The notes under the pieces: model-generated | Database searches by the model: none | What the model was told of the DNA's origin: nothing | Seen by the model: only the letters and a program-made list of their open reading frames with translations | Assembly (NCBI GenBank): GCA_958299035.1 | Contig: CATQJL010000305.1 | Location: 66,793,618-66,857,617, forward strand | Source of the DNA: Cylicocyclus nassatus | Taxonomy: Eukaryota; Nematoda; Chromadorea; Rhabditida; Strongylidae | Length of the DNA: 64,000 nucleotides | Direction: 5' to 3' | Made by a program: the position numbers and the translations under genes | Shown: piece after piece, positions 33,663 to 46,049 of the stretch | Layout of the letters: the number at the start of each line of letters is the position of its first letter | How positions within the stretch are numbered: the stretch's first letter is position 1

Positions 33663-33678
33663 GGCCCTCTTTAGGGCC
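33663..33678 (+). promoter_or_regulatory. Histone mRNA 3' stem-loop, copy 2
   Basis: CAACGGCCCTCTTTAGGGCC followed by ACAAA repeats copy 1 after 33 bp. Nematode consensus stem-loops read GGCCCTTTTTAGGGCC or close. The pair arose by a short tandem duplication. Confidence 0.75.
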
Positions 33679-33815
33679 ACAAATACGATGAGTACAAGTG
33701 CATAAATATTTTACATAAAGGTGTTAATAAAATAGTGTCTTTGTGAGCGATATTCAGCTAGACTTTGCGTGTTTCATCAAGTACATTTTGTTATGACGTA
33801 TTTCGAAGAAAGTAT

Positions 33816-35002
33816 GTCGATCCAGGCAGCCGCCGAGAACCAGAATTTCGAATGATAAAATAATGAAAAATCGTGAAAAATCATTTCACTATTACAAATC
33901 TGCTGGCTAAAGACCTCCGCAGTTGCAACTTCATAGGTTTTGAAGGGTAAGTGTTGTTCTACCAGACAGTGAAAAAATCAGTTTGATTTGAGGAGTGGCC
34001 GCCGAGAACGAGAATTTTGAAAAACCTTAGAAATCTTCTCAATTTTAGGTTGCTGAATGACAACTGACATTTAAACTCTTATAAATCCGGACTTTGAAGG
34101 TGTGTGATGTTGCGACTTCATAGGTTTTGTTGGGTGAGGTTTGCCCTATCAGAATATGTTTTAGCTGTACCGATCCATTGAAACATCGCCGAGATCCAGG
34201 CTCTTAAAAAAGCGGGTAAAAAACAGTTTTTCAGCTCATAACTTCTTCAGAATTGCATAATTCATGTTGCGACTTCATAGATTGGATTCTCCTCATCAAG
34301 AGCTTTCAAATGATATATAATATGTAGGGGATTCGCGCCTTCCACGGCATATGCCCGGGGGTGGAGTACCTTTCTTCACTAATTCTCCACTGGCGGCCTC
34401 CCGCCAATACATTGAAATGGGCGGGGTGGAGAATTAGTGAAGAGGAGTACTCCACCCCGGGTTAGAGCCGCAAGAAACACCGAATCCCCACATATTAAAT
34501 ATTATCTGAAAGCTCTTGATGAGGAGAATCCAATCTATGAAGTCGCAACATGAATTATGCAATTCTGAAGAAGTTATGAGCTGAAAAACTGTTTTTTACC
34601 CGCTTTTTTAAGAGCCTGGATCTCGGCGATGTTTCAATGGATCGGTACAGCTAAAATATATTCTGATAGGGCAAACCTCACCCAACAAAACCTATGAAGT
34701 CGCAACATCACACACCTTCAAAGTCCGGATTTATAAGAGTTTAAATGTCAGTTGTCATTCAGCAACCTAAAATTGAGAAGATTTCTAAGGTTTTTCAAAA
34801 TTCTCGTTCTCGGCGGCCACTCCTCAAATCAAACTGATTTTTTCACTGTCTGGTAGAACAACACTTACCCTTCAAAACCTATGAAGTCGCAACTGCGGAG
34901 GTCTTTAGCCAGCAGATTTGTAATAGTGGAATGATTTTTCACGATTCTTCATTATTTTATCATTCGAAATTCTGGTTCTCGGCGGTTACTGCCTGGATCG
35001 AC
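33816..35002. mobile_element. 1.19-kb near-perfect foldback element
   Basis: The ends GTCGATCCAGGCAGCCGCCG and CGGCGGTTACTGCCTGGATC are inverted, and the two arms of about 530 bp match nearly base for base (for example CTTCATAGGTTTTGAAGGGT on both arms). The centre holds a GC-rich stem, CCCGGGGGTGGAGTAC. No open frame of note. No clear target duplication, so the class is unknown. Confidence 0.9.
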
Positions 35003-36160
<1,158 letters not shown>

Positions 36161-37103
36161 TCGCTTCAACGCATGCTTGTAGCATAACTTTCTGACATTC
36201 GATGTATTCGTTGTAAGAATTTTGCACGCTTGTAGGTGATCGATAAAATATAAAAATTTTGGTGCCGGGCTTTTTGACAAAAAATCTTGAAGCTGTATTT
36301 CTTGTCTTTCAGGGCACGGTATTTTAAAACGAACTTACTTACAGAAATAAAAGCACGTCTAAGAAACTTTGAATAAAGGGCTTTCAAGAGGTATACCAAA
36401 CTTTCTGTGAATTACGTTCTCTTCTTTTTAACATGCGTTTTAAGGAAAGGGGATTGGGAAGCAATATCGATGTGTTTCAATCTATTAAAAATCGAAGAAA
36501 CAGCAAAGAAACATGATTTTCACTGCAATATCGGTATTTAGGCCTGATGAGCACAATAAAACAAAAAGCGCGTCAAAATACAAATTGGAAGTACTTTAGG
36601 CCAGGCACTCTGTCCTTTTTGGTTGAAAACTCAAACTTTTTACTAATCAAGGCTGCAAAAATCGTAAGCACGCCTTCCGCCCTTTCTGCTGTTTTGAGCT
36701 ATATCTTCTCATAACTGTACTTTGCAATTGTGTATTTGCAGGAAGCGTTGGCACTGTAGTTGTTTTAGTGGCTTAATCCATTAATCATTAGATTGTGCTT
36801 GCTGGCGCTATCGTCAAGGCATTCTTTGACCGCTTCATTCTCCACGGCTCCATTCAGCTCCAAACCCCTTTCCGTTCAAGGTTGCTAGTTACCTCCATGA
36901 AATGCTCAAAGAAGTTTTTCCTTTCAAAGCTGACATCGAGGAAATTTGTCTAGTAACTGTTATCCCTCATTTTGATTTTAATAAGTCATTTACAGCTAGT
37001 TGCCAAGCAAAAACCACTGGCAATAACAACAGCATTTGATGTGTTTGTAGTGTTTACATACAAACGTGAACCGAACTACTTCAATACAATAATCACCTCT
37101 TAT
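36161..37103. other. Nothing recognised
   Basis: AT-rich sequence with short overlapping open frames only. Confidence 0.35.
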
Positions 37104-38457
37104 CAGGGCTCGGCACAGGTGGCTTGCTAATCAAGCTGGATATCGTTTTTGAAAAAAAAAAAGCAAAGGGGTTTCGTTTTTGGGGAACCGGGGCGAAGCC
37201 CCGAAAAAAAGTTTGTGTTGGCACAGGATGGTGAATACTAGAGCTGGCACGTGAGGCACACAGAACGTCAAATCGCTTTGTGCAGAGTGGGGAAAAATGA
37301 CAGAAAAGTGGCGTGGCCTGCACGCAACTACGTACTCTTAACTCCTTTCCCCTCCCCCCCTCTTATCTTCTTCTGTAGGCGTGACAAATCCTCACCACTG
37401 CAGTACCGATCTCACTCTCCGCAAAGCTAGCAGTTTTTCGCTTTAATATGCTTTCCGTGCGCGAGTGCAAAGAGAGGGAATTCAAAAAAGGACCCCAAGA
37501 TAAACAAAAAGCTTGTTTACAGCGAAGAGGAAATGTTTTGGTACCAAAATTGGTGAGTAGATGGATAATAGGGACTTGCAACTATGTATAAAAATTCATG
37601 AAAAATTTATGTGAAATGGGGACGTGGCGAACTTTTTTCGGGATTAATTGGCTTTCAAGCCACCTGGATAGCCACTTGAGGTGGCTTAGGAAAGAAAAAG
37701 TCATATATTTTTTTCTCCCTCATATACTTCAAACCCCCTCCTCTCCTTTCAGTTATAGGTCCTTAAAGATTTTTGAAGCAGTTTCACAGTCCGCTCCAGC
37801 GCACAATAGTGTGCTGGCGACAACGCGCCGCCAAAGCACTCCCTTCCAAACATTTTCTTGTATTTTGCTTGCTCTGCTTGCTCTTTTGCTTGCTATTTTG
37901 CTCTCACTGATCCTTCCCATAGTGGGCAACATGATCTACACTACCCTAACGGGTCTAGTTCAGCCCCGCGAGAAAATGAGTTTCTTCTCTTTTTTGCAAT
38001 GCACAACGATTGATCATAAAAGAGATCGCGAGCTTAAAATACTTGTCATAGATAGTCACTTGCTTCCATGATCTACCTAGAAAGGTAGCATTGATCAGTT
38101 ATGATTTTCTGATATTTTCTGACTAGCTATAATTTTTTTAATTGCAGAACAGCCGTACCTCCAAATTTTGCGTCGCAGTGTGATATGCATTGATGCAATT
38201 GTTATTCGTAGGGCCACCTTCTGTAAGCAGAACTTGACAATGCGCTTATGCATTTGATGTTCGCGTGCGGTGGCTCTGTACAAATCTGGCTATATATGAG
38301 AGCGAGTGCGAATGCGACCGCGATTATTTGGTATCTAGCTTTTTTAAAGTTTTTTTCTGAGGTATTATATATCACAGAACGAGTATCGTAATTTTCTGGG
38401 GTTTTGGGAGGGATTTCGTTTTTGCATTTTCAACTATCCAACTCGTGCCAAGCCCTG
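37104..38457. mobile_element. hAT-like element, CAGGGCTCGGCAC ends, 1.35 kb
   Basis: The ends CAGGGCTCGGCAC and GTGCCAAGCCCTG match the CAGGGCCCGGCAC element at 57,482. The flanking octamers CCTCTTAT and CTTATTAT agree at 6 of 8. Shared interior words with the 57,482 copy include GATAAACAAAAAGCTTGTTTACAG-type sequence and GGTACCAAAATTG. A 157-codon open frame (37,598-38,071, + strand) has a hydrophobic stretch but no hAT transposase motif, so I take it as chance. Confidence 0.75.
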
Positions 38458-40592
38458 CTTATTATAGTTATAAAGCCAGGCACATTTTTCCTCTGTTCAT
38501 CGAGATTACGCAGTTAACACAATTCTGTATTCTGCTGTGCTTGGACAACAAGCGGTTGCGGTGCTGACAAGGTATTGCTCAAAAGGCGATGTGGCCATTC
38601 CAAACAAGTTTCGTATACTATGCGGCAGAATGCCACTCAAAATCTGTCTTCATCTGCTAAGCGCCTCAAGTCAAGTTAATAGCACTTTTATTGCAGGAAA
38701 ATGGCACACCGAATTGTAAAACCTGACAAATGAATGCCATTTTAACCCATCTTCTGTCTTGAACTCATGACTTACACGCCTACAGAGACGTTCAGCAGGT
38801 AAAAAAGTAGATTTGCAATCAACGTTCTATGCCGCATCCAATGGTTTGCAGCTTGCCTGAATTATCCGCTTCAACTTCTGACCATTCAATTGTGAGTTGT
38901 ACTTCTGGTACTTAGATGTAAAACTCACATACAGTCAAATTAAATGGTAGTTCTACTCTAAACTGATGAGACAAGCAAAACGCCTTGTTGAGCATAAGAA
39001 CCTAGGCATTGACTCTATGTATATGCTCGTATCCCTAGACAGCTGCTGAAGTCAATGATTACTGCGAATTTTGCATTTCGATTATCTGTGGCAAATGAGT
39101 TGTGCTTCCTAGGCCATATGCACACCCCATACTTATTCATATAATTCACTTTGTCTCAAAACTTGGTGTTTAGTGATGCCAGGTTTTGGTATTGAAGCGT
39201 GTAAAGTGTATAAGTATAGAGTGGTCAAATATGAATCTTCCCACAAGTTCTTTGACGCATGTCGCCCTTATATCAATAGTTTGCTAAGACAGGGAGTCAA
39301 TAAAGTCTCTCAAAAAATTATTGACTTCCAATTACTACATACAAAGTGAGAAAAGATTGGTTTCATAGGCAAAAGTGCTACATACGCTTTTTGCAAAATC
39401 AGGGCAACTAGCCGCTTCTATGCAGAAACTCTCGTCCTAAAACATAACTCCCCTCTCAGGGGCATTCCGCAGATACCGAAAACAGATCTGGAATCGAGGC
39501 TCCGTTCTCTGAGACAGTTTACATCATATTTGGGAAAACACTACTACCAAGTATCCTTTGCTAGCTAGAACGAATCTTGAAATCTTTTTTACCCTCTTCA
39601 CCTTTCCGCCTCTCCTTTTTGGAAGAGAACAAGAAAGTGAAGCTAGTTGCCTTTTTCAATCAAATTAATTAACAATAATCCTTCTTTCGCATTTTCCAAG
39701 CAATCCTTGCTTAGAAGTTGTTTTTAAAGGTGTGAATCTTGGTACAATACCAGTTTTGTATCCAGTTACATACTCAGCCCGAAACAATTTCCCGATGCTC
39801 TGTCTTGTTCTTCGGACCTGTTACGGTGGATATTTTGTGGGAGGACTGCAACTTCGCAGCAGACGTTTAATTTAGGGAGCACAGCAAGTCGACTACCGTA
39901 CGCTAGCAGATTATTATAGTGCAGTACAAAAAAATTAGCTGAACTAACCATAATATTCTGTTTCAAGATTCTGTGCATTGATGGAAGAAAAACGGTAACT
40001 GGCGTTGCAACTTCCTTTCTTTATATAGTCTCCAGACCGAGAATTTTTTGCTGCATCGGAAACGCCTCTGCAGCACACCAATTCCTACTTTGCTTTCCAA
40101 CCAAAAAGGATTTTTGGAAAAAAATGCAGGTTCTAGCTTTCCAATCCGAAGTTCTCGGATTGATTTAAGAGCTATGACAATCGCTCTTTCGCAAATGTAT
40201 GTGCAAAGTTTGATCCGGCTTTCAAAAAAAAATTCATCTGGAAAGACACATATAGTTACCTAAACAGAATACAAATTTCTTATATTTTTGAGTGGGCCCG
40301 GCAACTCATATGTGACTACATTCCAGTCATATCTTTTTTCTGTAAATGCTAGGCCTTAACTAGGAATAGTAAGGTTTGAATCTGCTAGGTTCTTGCTTGA
40401 TAGGGTCATTTGCCACGCATGACTGCCACACTTTTTTGAAGTGCATCGCATTGCAAATATGCATATGACAGGTCAATATGAACAAAAGTAGCTGCGACGA
40501 GGAGTGTCGCCCCTCCTCACGGAAGAGCCGCAATGGTGTTTACCAAGAACGCCGCTTCCCTCGCCGCAGCGCCTTTAATGCGTAGAGCCCCA
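38458..40592. other. Receptor segment C, 5' portion with TM1-4 exon missing
   Basis: 39,905-40,030 matches the 5' flank of receptor B (9,120-9,270), and 40,295-40,430 matches B intron 1 (11,715-11,890, for example TTCTTGCTTGATAGGGTCAT against TTCTTGCTTGGTAGGTTATT). Only about 260 bp lie between them, against 2.4 kb in B, and none of it encodes TM1-4. No other gene was seen. 40,480-40,590 has GC-rich words related to the PIF-like MITE. Confidence 0.5.
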
Positions 40593-40860
40593 GGGCCGCA
40601 TGCATAAACATCCCCGCCGAGGAGGCAATCACAGCATAAAAGAAAGCTTCATATCCCGAAGCTCCAGACATCTGGATTCACTCTTACTATCTAGCCATAT
40701 GCATTCATACTACCCTTCACTATGAACATATTGACCAGGAACGAGAAGTTATACAAGCAGCATTTTTCACATTTTTGTATGATTTCCTGATAATCCTCGG
40801 CGCCAACCGTTTTTTTTCAAAGTCATTTTATTTTCGTCGAAGTTGAATGAAAGCCTCCTC
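40593..40860 (+). mobile_element. PIF/Harbinger-like MITE, left arm only
   Basis: It starts GGGCCGCATGCATAAACATC and follows the left arm of 13,079-13,767 through CATATCCCGAAGCTCCAGA and ACTATGAACATATTGACCAG to the AAAGTCATTTTATTTTCGTC zone. It then stops where array element E3 begins. The right arm is absent. Confidence 0.75.
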
Positions 40861-41131
40861 AGGCAACGGATAGGACCCCTCCGCCGGATAAAATGGCAGG
40901 GTCGCGGCGTTTCCCCAGCGGTGGGTCTTCCATTTGTCCGGCGGAGCCCTCCCAATTCTCCGGCGGAGACCTCCCATTTCTGCTCCGGATACCTCCCATT
41001 TTCTGCTCCGGAGACCTCCCATTTTCTGCTCCGGATACCTCCCATTTTCTGCTCCGGATACCTTCCATTTTCTGCTCCGGAGCCCCCCGATTTTGTGCTC
41101 CGCAAGTCTGCCGCGGCATACTGTAATTGGC
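40858..41131 (+). repeat. Element with 23-bp CTCCGG array, copy E3
   Basis: It starts CTCAGGCAACGGATAGGACC, a decayed form of the E4 terminus read inversely, then runs through GGAGACCTCCCATTTTCTGC units. It ends in the same GCCGCGGCATACTGTAATTG boundary as E1. A TTAA MITE follows ten bases later. Confidence 0.75.
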
Positions 41132-41140
41132 CCTAATTAA

Positions 41141-41519
41141 AGGCAGCTTCCAGGCAGATGTGGACCTATGGGGCTTTTATATGGAAAGTACTTTTGGGGC
41201 CCTAACTAAGGCACTGCCGAAGCAGCAGCTCAGGTAGTGCTGTAATGGCTGAGATATTCCCCTCGAAACAGACCCCGCGAACGTATTCGCATGGATTCAT
41301 GGCAGTTTCGCGCCAGGATCCACGCATCCAAAGCGTGGATCCTGGCGCGAAACTGCCATGAATCCATGCGAAACACGGTCGCGGGGTCCAGTTTCGAGCA
41401 CAATATCTCAGCCATTACAGCACTACCTGAGCTGCCGCTTGGGCAGTGCCTTAGTTAGGGCCCCAAAAGTACTTTCCACGTAAAAGCCCCATAGGTCCAG
41501 ACCTGCCTGGACGCTGCCT
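41141..41519. mobile_element. TTAA-type MITE, near-perfect 379-bp hairpin
   Basis: The ends AGGCAGCTTCCAGGCAGA and CTGCCTGGACGCTGCCT have TTAA flanks at 41137-41140 and 41520-41523. The arms pair almost completely; the core is GCGTGGATCCTGGCGCGAAA and its inverse. It is probably the youngest copy of this family in the window. Confidence 0.9.
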
Positions 41520-41536
41520 TTAATAGGGGTTTTCAA

Positions 41537-41765
41537 CCGGAAGCCATAAAGCCACCGCCAAACCCTGTCAAATGCTACGTGCCATATCGCCTCACTGTCT
41601 CTTCGCGCTGAAACCGTAGAAGCGAGCGGGCCACAAATATGGCACTAAGCGGGACGCCTGAACTGGCAGCGGGCTGACTGCTATAAGGTCTTCAGCGCGA
41701 AGCGAAAGCGGCGCCGATAGGGCACGAAGCTTTTGGTGGGTTTGGCGGTGGCTTTGTGGCTGCCA
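41537..41765. repeat. Hairpin with GCCACCGCCAAACCC ends
   Basis: AGCCATAAAGCCACCGCCAA at the left and TTGGCGGTGGCTTTGTGGCT at the right form an inverted pair of about 20 bp around a GC-rich core. It is a MITE-like unit of unknown class. Confidence 0.65.
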
Positions 41766-42836
41766 GCTGAGAGCCTTTGATTATCTGAGAATGGCGCGGT
41801 CTCGACACAGACTTCCGAGATATGTTAGGAGGCACTGAAAGCGTCAAAGTCTACCACGATCGGCCTCTTGGAGGCAGCGTCCACACAAATCTGGACACAT
41901 GGAGATCGCGAGTGGGAAATGATTTTGGGTGCCTAACTAGAACACCGCCACTAGGGATGAGACATTCATCTCCAAACCCTCTGCTACCGTATCTAATGTT
42001 TTACGTGCAATCCATCAAGAGGACCGTGCGTCCCACAATAGCATGGACCTATGCAATTTCACCGCCACATACGTTATGGGGACAGGTTGGCTTGCTTATA
42101 GCGCTTGGTGTATTCGACTATGCAGTTGGTTTCTCCCTCTCGTCTAAGAAATCGCTAAGAAACTTTCTGAAGAGGTTATAAGCAGTCCGCGCAGCGCGCG
42201 GAGAGTGCGCAAGGTGTGTATTGCGCTTCACTCCCCTTTCCTCGTGCACTCTCGCCGCCTGTTTCCTCTGCGCTTCTTCCAATTGTAAACTACCTTCAAT
42301 GTACGCAACAGCGTTGCTCTCCGTGCGCAGCGCGGACAGCATATAAACAATCTCCGCGTAGAACATCAGTAGTACGCCCATAAAACAGGCTGGGGCTGTG
42401 CCGAAATGCGGAGATAGGGCAATATTACTTTGCGGTAAGCTAGGCTCGATTCAATGCGTGCATCAATCGAAACCCACATTTCATACCAATATTACAAGCT
42501 GAAAAATCCAAACCCTTGTTTGATAGGTATCAAAGTAACATTGTACAAAAAGAACAACAACTTCTTGAGCATCGGATCTAGAAGTATTTCTTCGAGTCTT
42601 AAAGATATACAGTATTTACAAAATTCGCGAAATGAGATATGACAATCCAGTATTTCCTAGTTCGTCTCTATGGCAATCTCATTGACTAAAATCCCGGAAT
42701 GGCTTATTTGCGAGAGGATTTTTGTATTCACGGACGGGTGAAGGCGGTCTAGAAATGACTAGTTTTAGACACAACATGCTCCGGATATCTACAACTAAGT
42801 ACAGATACCATAGATTGTCGATGATCTACTATTAAC
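41766..42836. other. Unassigned, one plausible minus-strand frame
   Basis: 41,866-41,900 repeats GGAGGCAGCGTCCACACAAA, an isolated end of the AGGCAGCG family. 42,118-42,381 is open on the minus strand (LQLEEAQRKQAARVHEER, Gln/Arg-rich); it could be an exon of the gene to the right but shows no phase support. Confidence 0.3.
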
Positions 42837-44387
42837 CTGTACTTGTGACCAACCGGGACTGTAGTTGAAACGGTGGCAGCGGGCCAGGCGACGACAGGCG
42901 TAGGAACGCCGGGATGAAGAGTCATTGTGGTGTGTTGAACAGTGCTTATAGGTTGATAATACTGCGTTGTAGATGGCGCTGGAATGTGTCTTTTGTGAGG
43001 TAATCAGAAATAAGATTGAGAAAATGAAAAGAATTGGAAACTGAGAGAAGCGTGTCCGTCATAAATCAAAGAATGATATACTCACTGAGATGAACAGGTC
43101 CAACAAAGTAAAGACACTTAGTCTCACAAATCCACGCCAGAATTTGAAATCAACTAAGTACACCCTGTTTCTTGAGACTCTTCGCAGAACTACTCCCGTT
43201 ACGCGGCCATTTCGCTGCCTTTGAAGTGTTGCAGAAGCAACAGCATTTGATGCCTTGAAAACAAAGCGAAGGCCAAAAGAGCGAGAGCCATGCCTATTAC
43301 ACCTAGGTAAATTCGCAATTTTTGGAATGACTGTCGAGATCCGGAGGGAATTCGAAATTCGGCCAACGAATTTGAAATCGGAAATTTCTAGTAACAGATT
43401 CAGAAACCACGAATATTTTGAAAAGCATTCAATCGTTTTGATTCAATGGTCAAATTTTTCAATTCGGTCCAAAGTATAGCAAGTTCAGAAAGGACGCTGG
43501 TATAGAGACCATAACTACCAAAAGACAATGCTGTGAAAGCTTACCGACAAATGTTGTAGTAGGATGCAAACCTGAGATAATTTGAAAACAACTTTTCAAA
43601 ATCTAATAACCACCAAATCAAAAAGCAGTTCCAAGAAACTAACTCACCAAGTGCAGGAAGGTAATGCTGAGGAGTAGCCATCAGTTTGGGATCCGGTAAT
43701 TCACCACCTGAAGTCGTTGGATGATGATCGTCTTTTTACAACAGAATGAGATATCAAATATATAGAGCTCACATTACGGGGACACAAAGTCCATCCAGAA
43801 AATGCTTTTAAAAAGATCAAAAACTGTTGATTGAGGATAAGATGGGAAGTTAACAAAACGGGTAAACTTACTTTGAGCCTTTCTAAAATTTTCGATGACA
43901 TATGGTAAGAAGGTGTTGTCTTTCATGTGCACGGTCACTAAAGCCATTAAAAATTCCATTGGCATCACGTCATCAAGCAGTTGTCCTGAAATCGTACTAC
44001 AGGAAAAAAGACAAAATGAGTGACACAGACTTACCTAAAATCGAGTCCACATTCGCAGGACCAGCTATAGCACTAGCTGCCTCAGACTGAACAAGCGCAG
44101 CGACTCTTGCCTTTCTAAGCAGTAATCACTGCATGAATTAATTCAAAAGATAAGACATAAAAAAGAGCTTACTTCTCGAATACTTCTTTTTCCCACTGCA
44201 GAAACTGCTGCACATACTTGTTATAAGATTCAGTATCGATTTGTCGGCTAAAAGAAAGGAAGAAGATGGTAAACCATGCCATATTTCATAACGAAAACAT
44301 ATAGTCGAAACACAGCAATCAAAAACATCATGATACCTGTTATCAAGCTTCCACTTCTCAAAGTTTGCTTTTTGTTCAGCATGCTGC
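42837..44387 (-). CDS. Multi-exon gene, tentatively YLPM1/ZAP3-like, partial
   Basis: Eight minus-strand exons join in phase: 44337-44387, 44173-44247, 44035-44114, 43872-43985, 43778-43804, 43648-43731, 43545-43571 and 42837-42978. All have GT-AG borders with GTAAGT/GTGAG-like donors. The product (about 200 codons seen) starts with an aromatic, charged helix (FEKWKLDNSRQIDTESYNKY and FLQWEKEVFEKK), then an Ala-rich part, a hydrophobic part (MPMEFLMALVTVHMKDNTFL), then Pro/Thr-rich low-complexity sequence (YYQPISTVQHTTMTLHPGVP). The spaced W/F-x-x-W pattern recalls the N-terminal region of YLPM1, a nuclear protein phosphatase-1-binding regulator, but the match is from memory and weak. 5' exons should lie right of 44,387, where array element E4 and a 4.6-kb LINE now intervene. 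A possible terminal exon just left of 42,837 ends in TAG. Confidence 0.6.
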
Positions 44388-44508
44388 CTGAGGTAGCAAT
44401 AAACGGATTATTTAGACGATACTTTCATCAGAACAACACTAGATAATCTAGATTAGCGCGCATTTAAGATCTCACAGCGTGGCTACGCGCCAAATCGATA
44501 CGCAGCTT

Positions 44509-44944
44509 GCTCCGGGGCCCTCCCATTTCTGCTCCGGATACCTCCCATTTTCTGCTCCGGATACCTCCCATTTTCTGCTCCGGATACCTCCCTTTTTCTG
44601 CTCCGGATACCTCCCATTTTCTGCTCCGGATACCTCCCATTTTCTGCTCCGGAGGCCTCCCATTTCTGCTCCGGACCCCTCCGATTTTCTCCGGCGCGGC
44701 TCTTCCAAATCTGGCGGACTCGCGCCGGGCAAATTTCTCCGGCGCGAGTCCGCCAAATCTGGCAGAGTCGCGCCGGAAAAATGGCGTACCTTTGCAGCAG
44801 GGCCGGAGAAGCCTCCCATTTGCCTGCCAGTAATGTCACCGCGACGGACCGCCCATTTGCCCCTCTCTCATTGGTCAACTGGGTCCGGCGCGACTCTGGC
44901 AGATTCGGACTGTCCGGCGGAGGGGTCCGATCGATTGTCTGAGT
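44509..44944 (-). repeat. Element with 23-bp CTCCGG array, copy E4
   Basis: Seven or more units of CTCCGGATACCTCCCATTTT CTG type are followed by a GC-rich body with CTCTCATTGGTCAACTGGGT and the terminus CGATTGTCTGAGT. It is the longest and most regular array of the four. It lies in the presumed 5' intron of the minus-strand gene and is followed directly by the CR1-like LINE. Confidence 0.8.
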
Positions 44945-45412
44945 CTAGAAGTTGTGCTGATTATCTAACACTATAGTACTAGAATTGTCATGTTTCTGAT
45001 AAGAACAGATGATATATCGAAGTCACGAAGATTGCGATGAAAAACAAGTCGAAATTAACTTGGTACTTTGCACCCACCGTGGCCGGTCGTGTCGCACCCC
45101 CCTCCGCCAACCGTTCCGGATTCCTTCTCCTCCCTCAACTTATGGGTCTGCAAGCTGTTCTTCTTTTGTCGTCCTGCGGCCCCACACCCACGACTACCTC
45201 TCTACGTCGTCGGAGCCTCCTATTCTTCTGTGGCGGTGTTTTATTTCTAGAATTCCTGATTCCCCAGTGCTGCGCTATCCGTTCGGCGCTAACCATTGAT
45301 TTCCTATATCTGCCTATGATCTCCATGTCGTCACCGCTACGTTCATCTTCCGTCCCGGTCAAAAGAGGTCGCTTCGAAGCTTCTTCCCCTGCGCTAGACC
45401 CCCACTGAGCGC

Positions 45413-46049
45413 CTCAGGGCAATTACTACCGAAGAAGCTATTCCTACTTATTTAAAGTTGCTGGTCGATATTCTTCTGGAAACGAAGCGGGAGATCAGTG
45501 ACCTCAATCAAAAAATGGATGCGATCATGAAGGAAAATCAGGACCTCAAAGAGGAGAACCGTAAGTTACGCATGGAATCCCCTTCTGATAACGATCTTGA
45601 GATGAAGCGCTCCATCGTCGTCGCTGGTGTACCCGAGTTAAATTCGCCCCTTCCTTCTCAGAATTGTTTCCATGACTACAACTGCACTTTGGCCCTCTGG
45701 ATTTTTGAATGTGGAATGTCTCCCATCTTCCGTTTATCGTATGGGAAGGAAGAATCCCCAAAAGCCGCGTCTTTTGAAAGTCGTTTTACCTGCGAGTATA
45801 TACCAAAAGCAAATGGTCACTCGTGCCCCTAAGCTGAAGTTTTTCTCCGATAAGGGGGTTTTCGTCCGTCCTTCCTTGCCGAAGGAGGTCAGAGCCCGTC
45901 TCAGAGAGGAACGTCAGTCCAAATCTCATACCAGCACTAAATCCAATGAGCATCAGGATCTTTCCATTGTATCTTCTATTGCTTTATCGTCACAGAATCA
46001 TGATTCTGTGTCTATGTCTTCTCCTTCTGCTGGTGTTTCGAAAAACTGA
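45413..46049 (+). pseudogene. LINE ORF1 protein, frame-broken
   Basis: ORF1 products are RNA-binding chaperones that package LINE RNA. The first part (frame 2) is a predicted coiled coil, LLETKREISDLNQKMDAIMK then KENQDLKEENRKL, followed by RSIVVAGVPE, a motif typical of ORF1 RRM-like domains in this clade. After about 45,695 the homologous reading continues in frame 3 (GFLNVECLPSSVYRMGRKN, then VFVRPSLPKEVRARLREER). An indel near 45,690 is therefore inferred. An upstream Ser-rich stretch from ATG 45,326 (MSSPLRSSSVPVKRGRF) is in another frame and may be the true N-terminus. The stop at 46,047-46,049 overlaps the ORF2 start by nothing; the two abut. Confidence 0.7.

Noticed and set aside
37598..38071. 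A 157-codon frame as a transposase of the 37,104 hAT-like element
   Set aside because: It has no RNase H-like catalytic residues, BED finger or hATC region that I can see and is too short; taken as chance.
44505..44700. CRISPR-like array of regularly spaced repeats
   Set aside because: Units are directly head to tail without unique spacers, and the setting is a eukaryotic genome.
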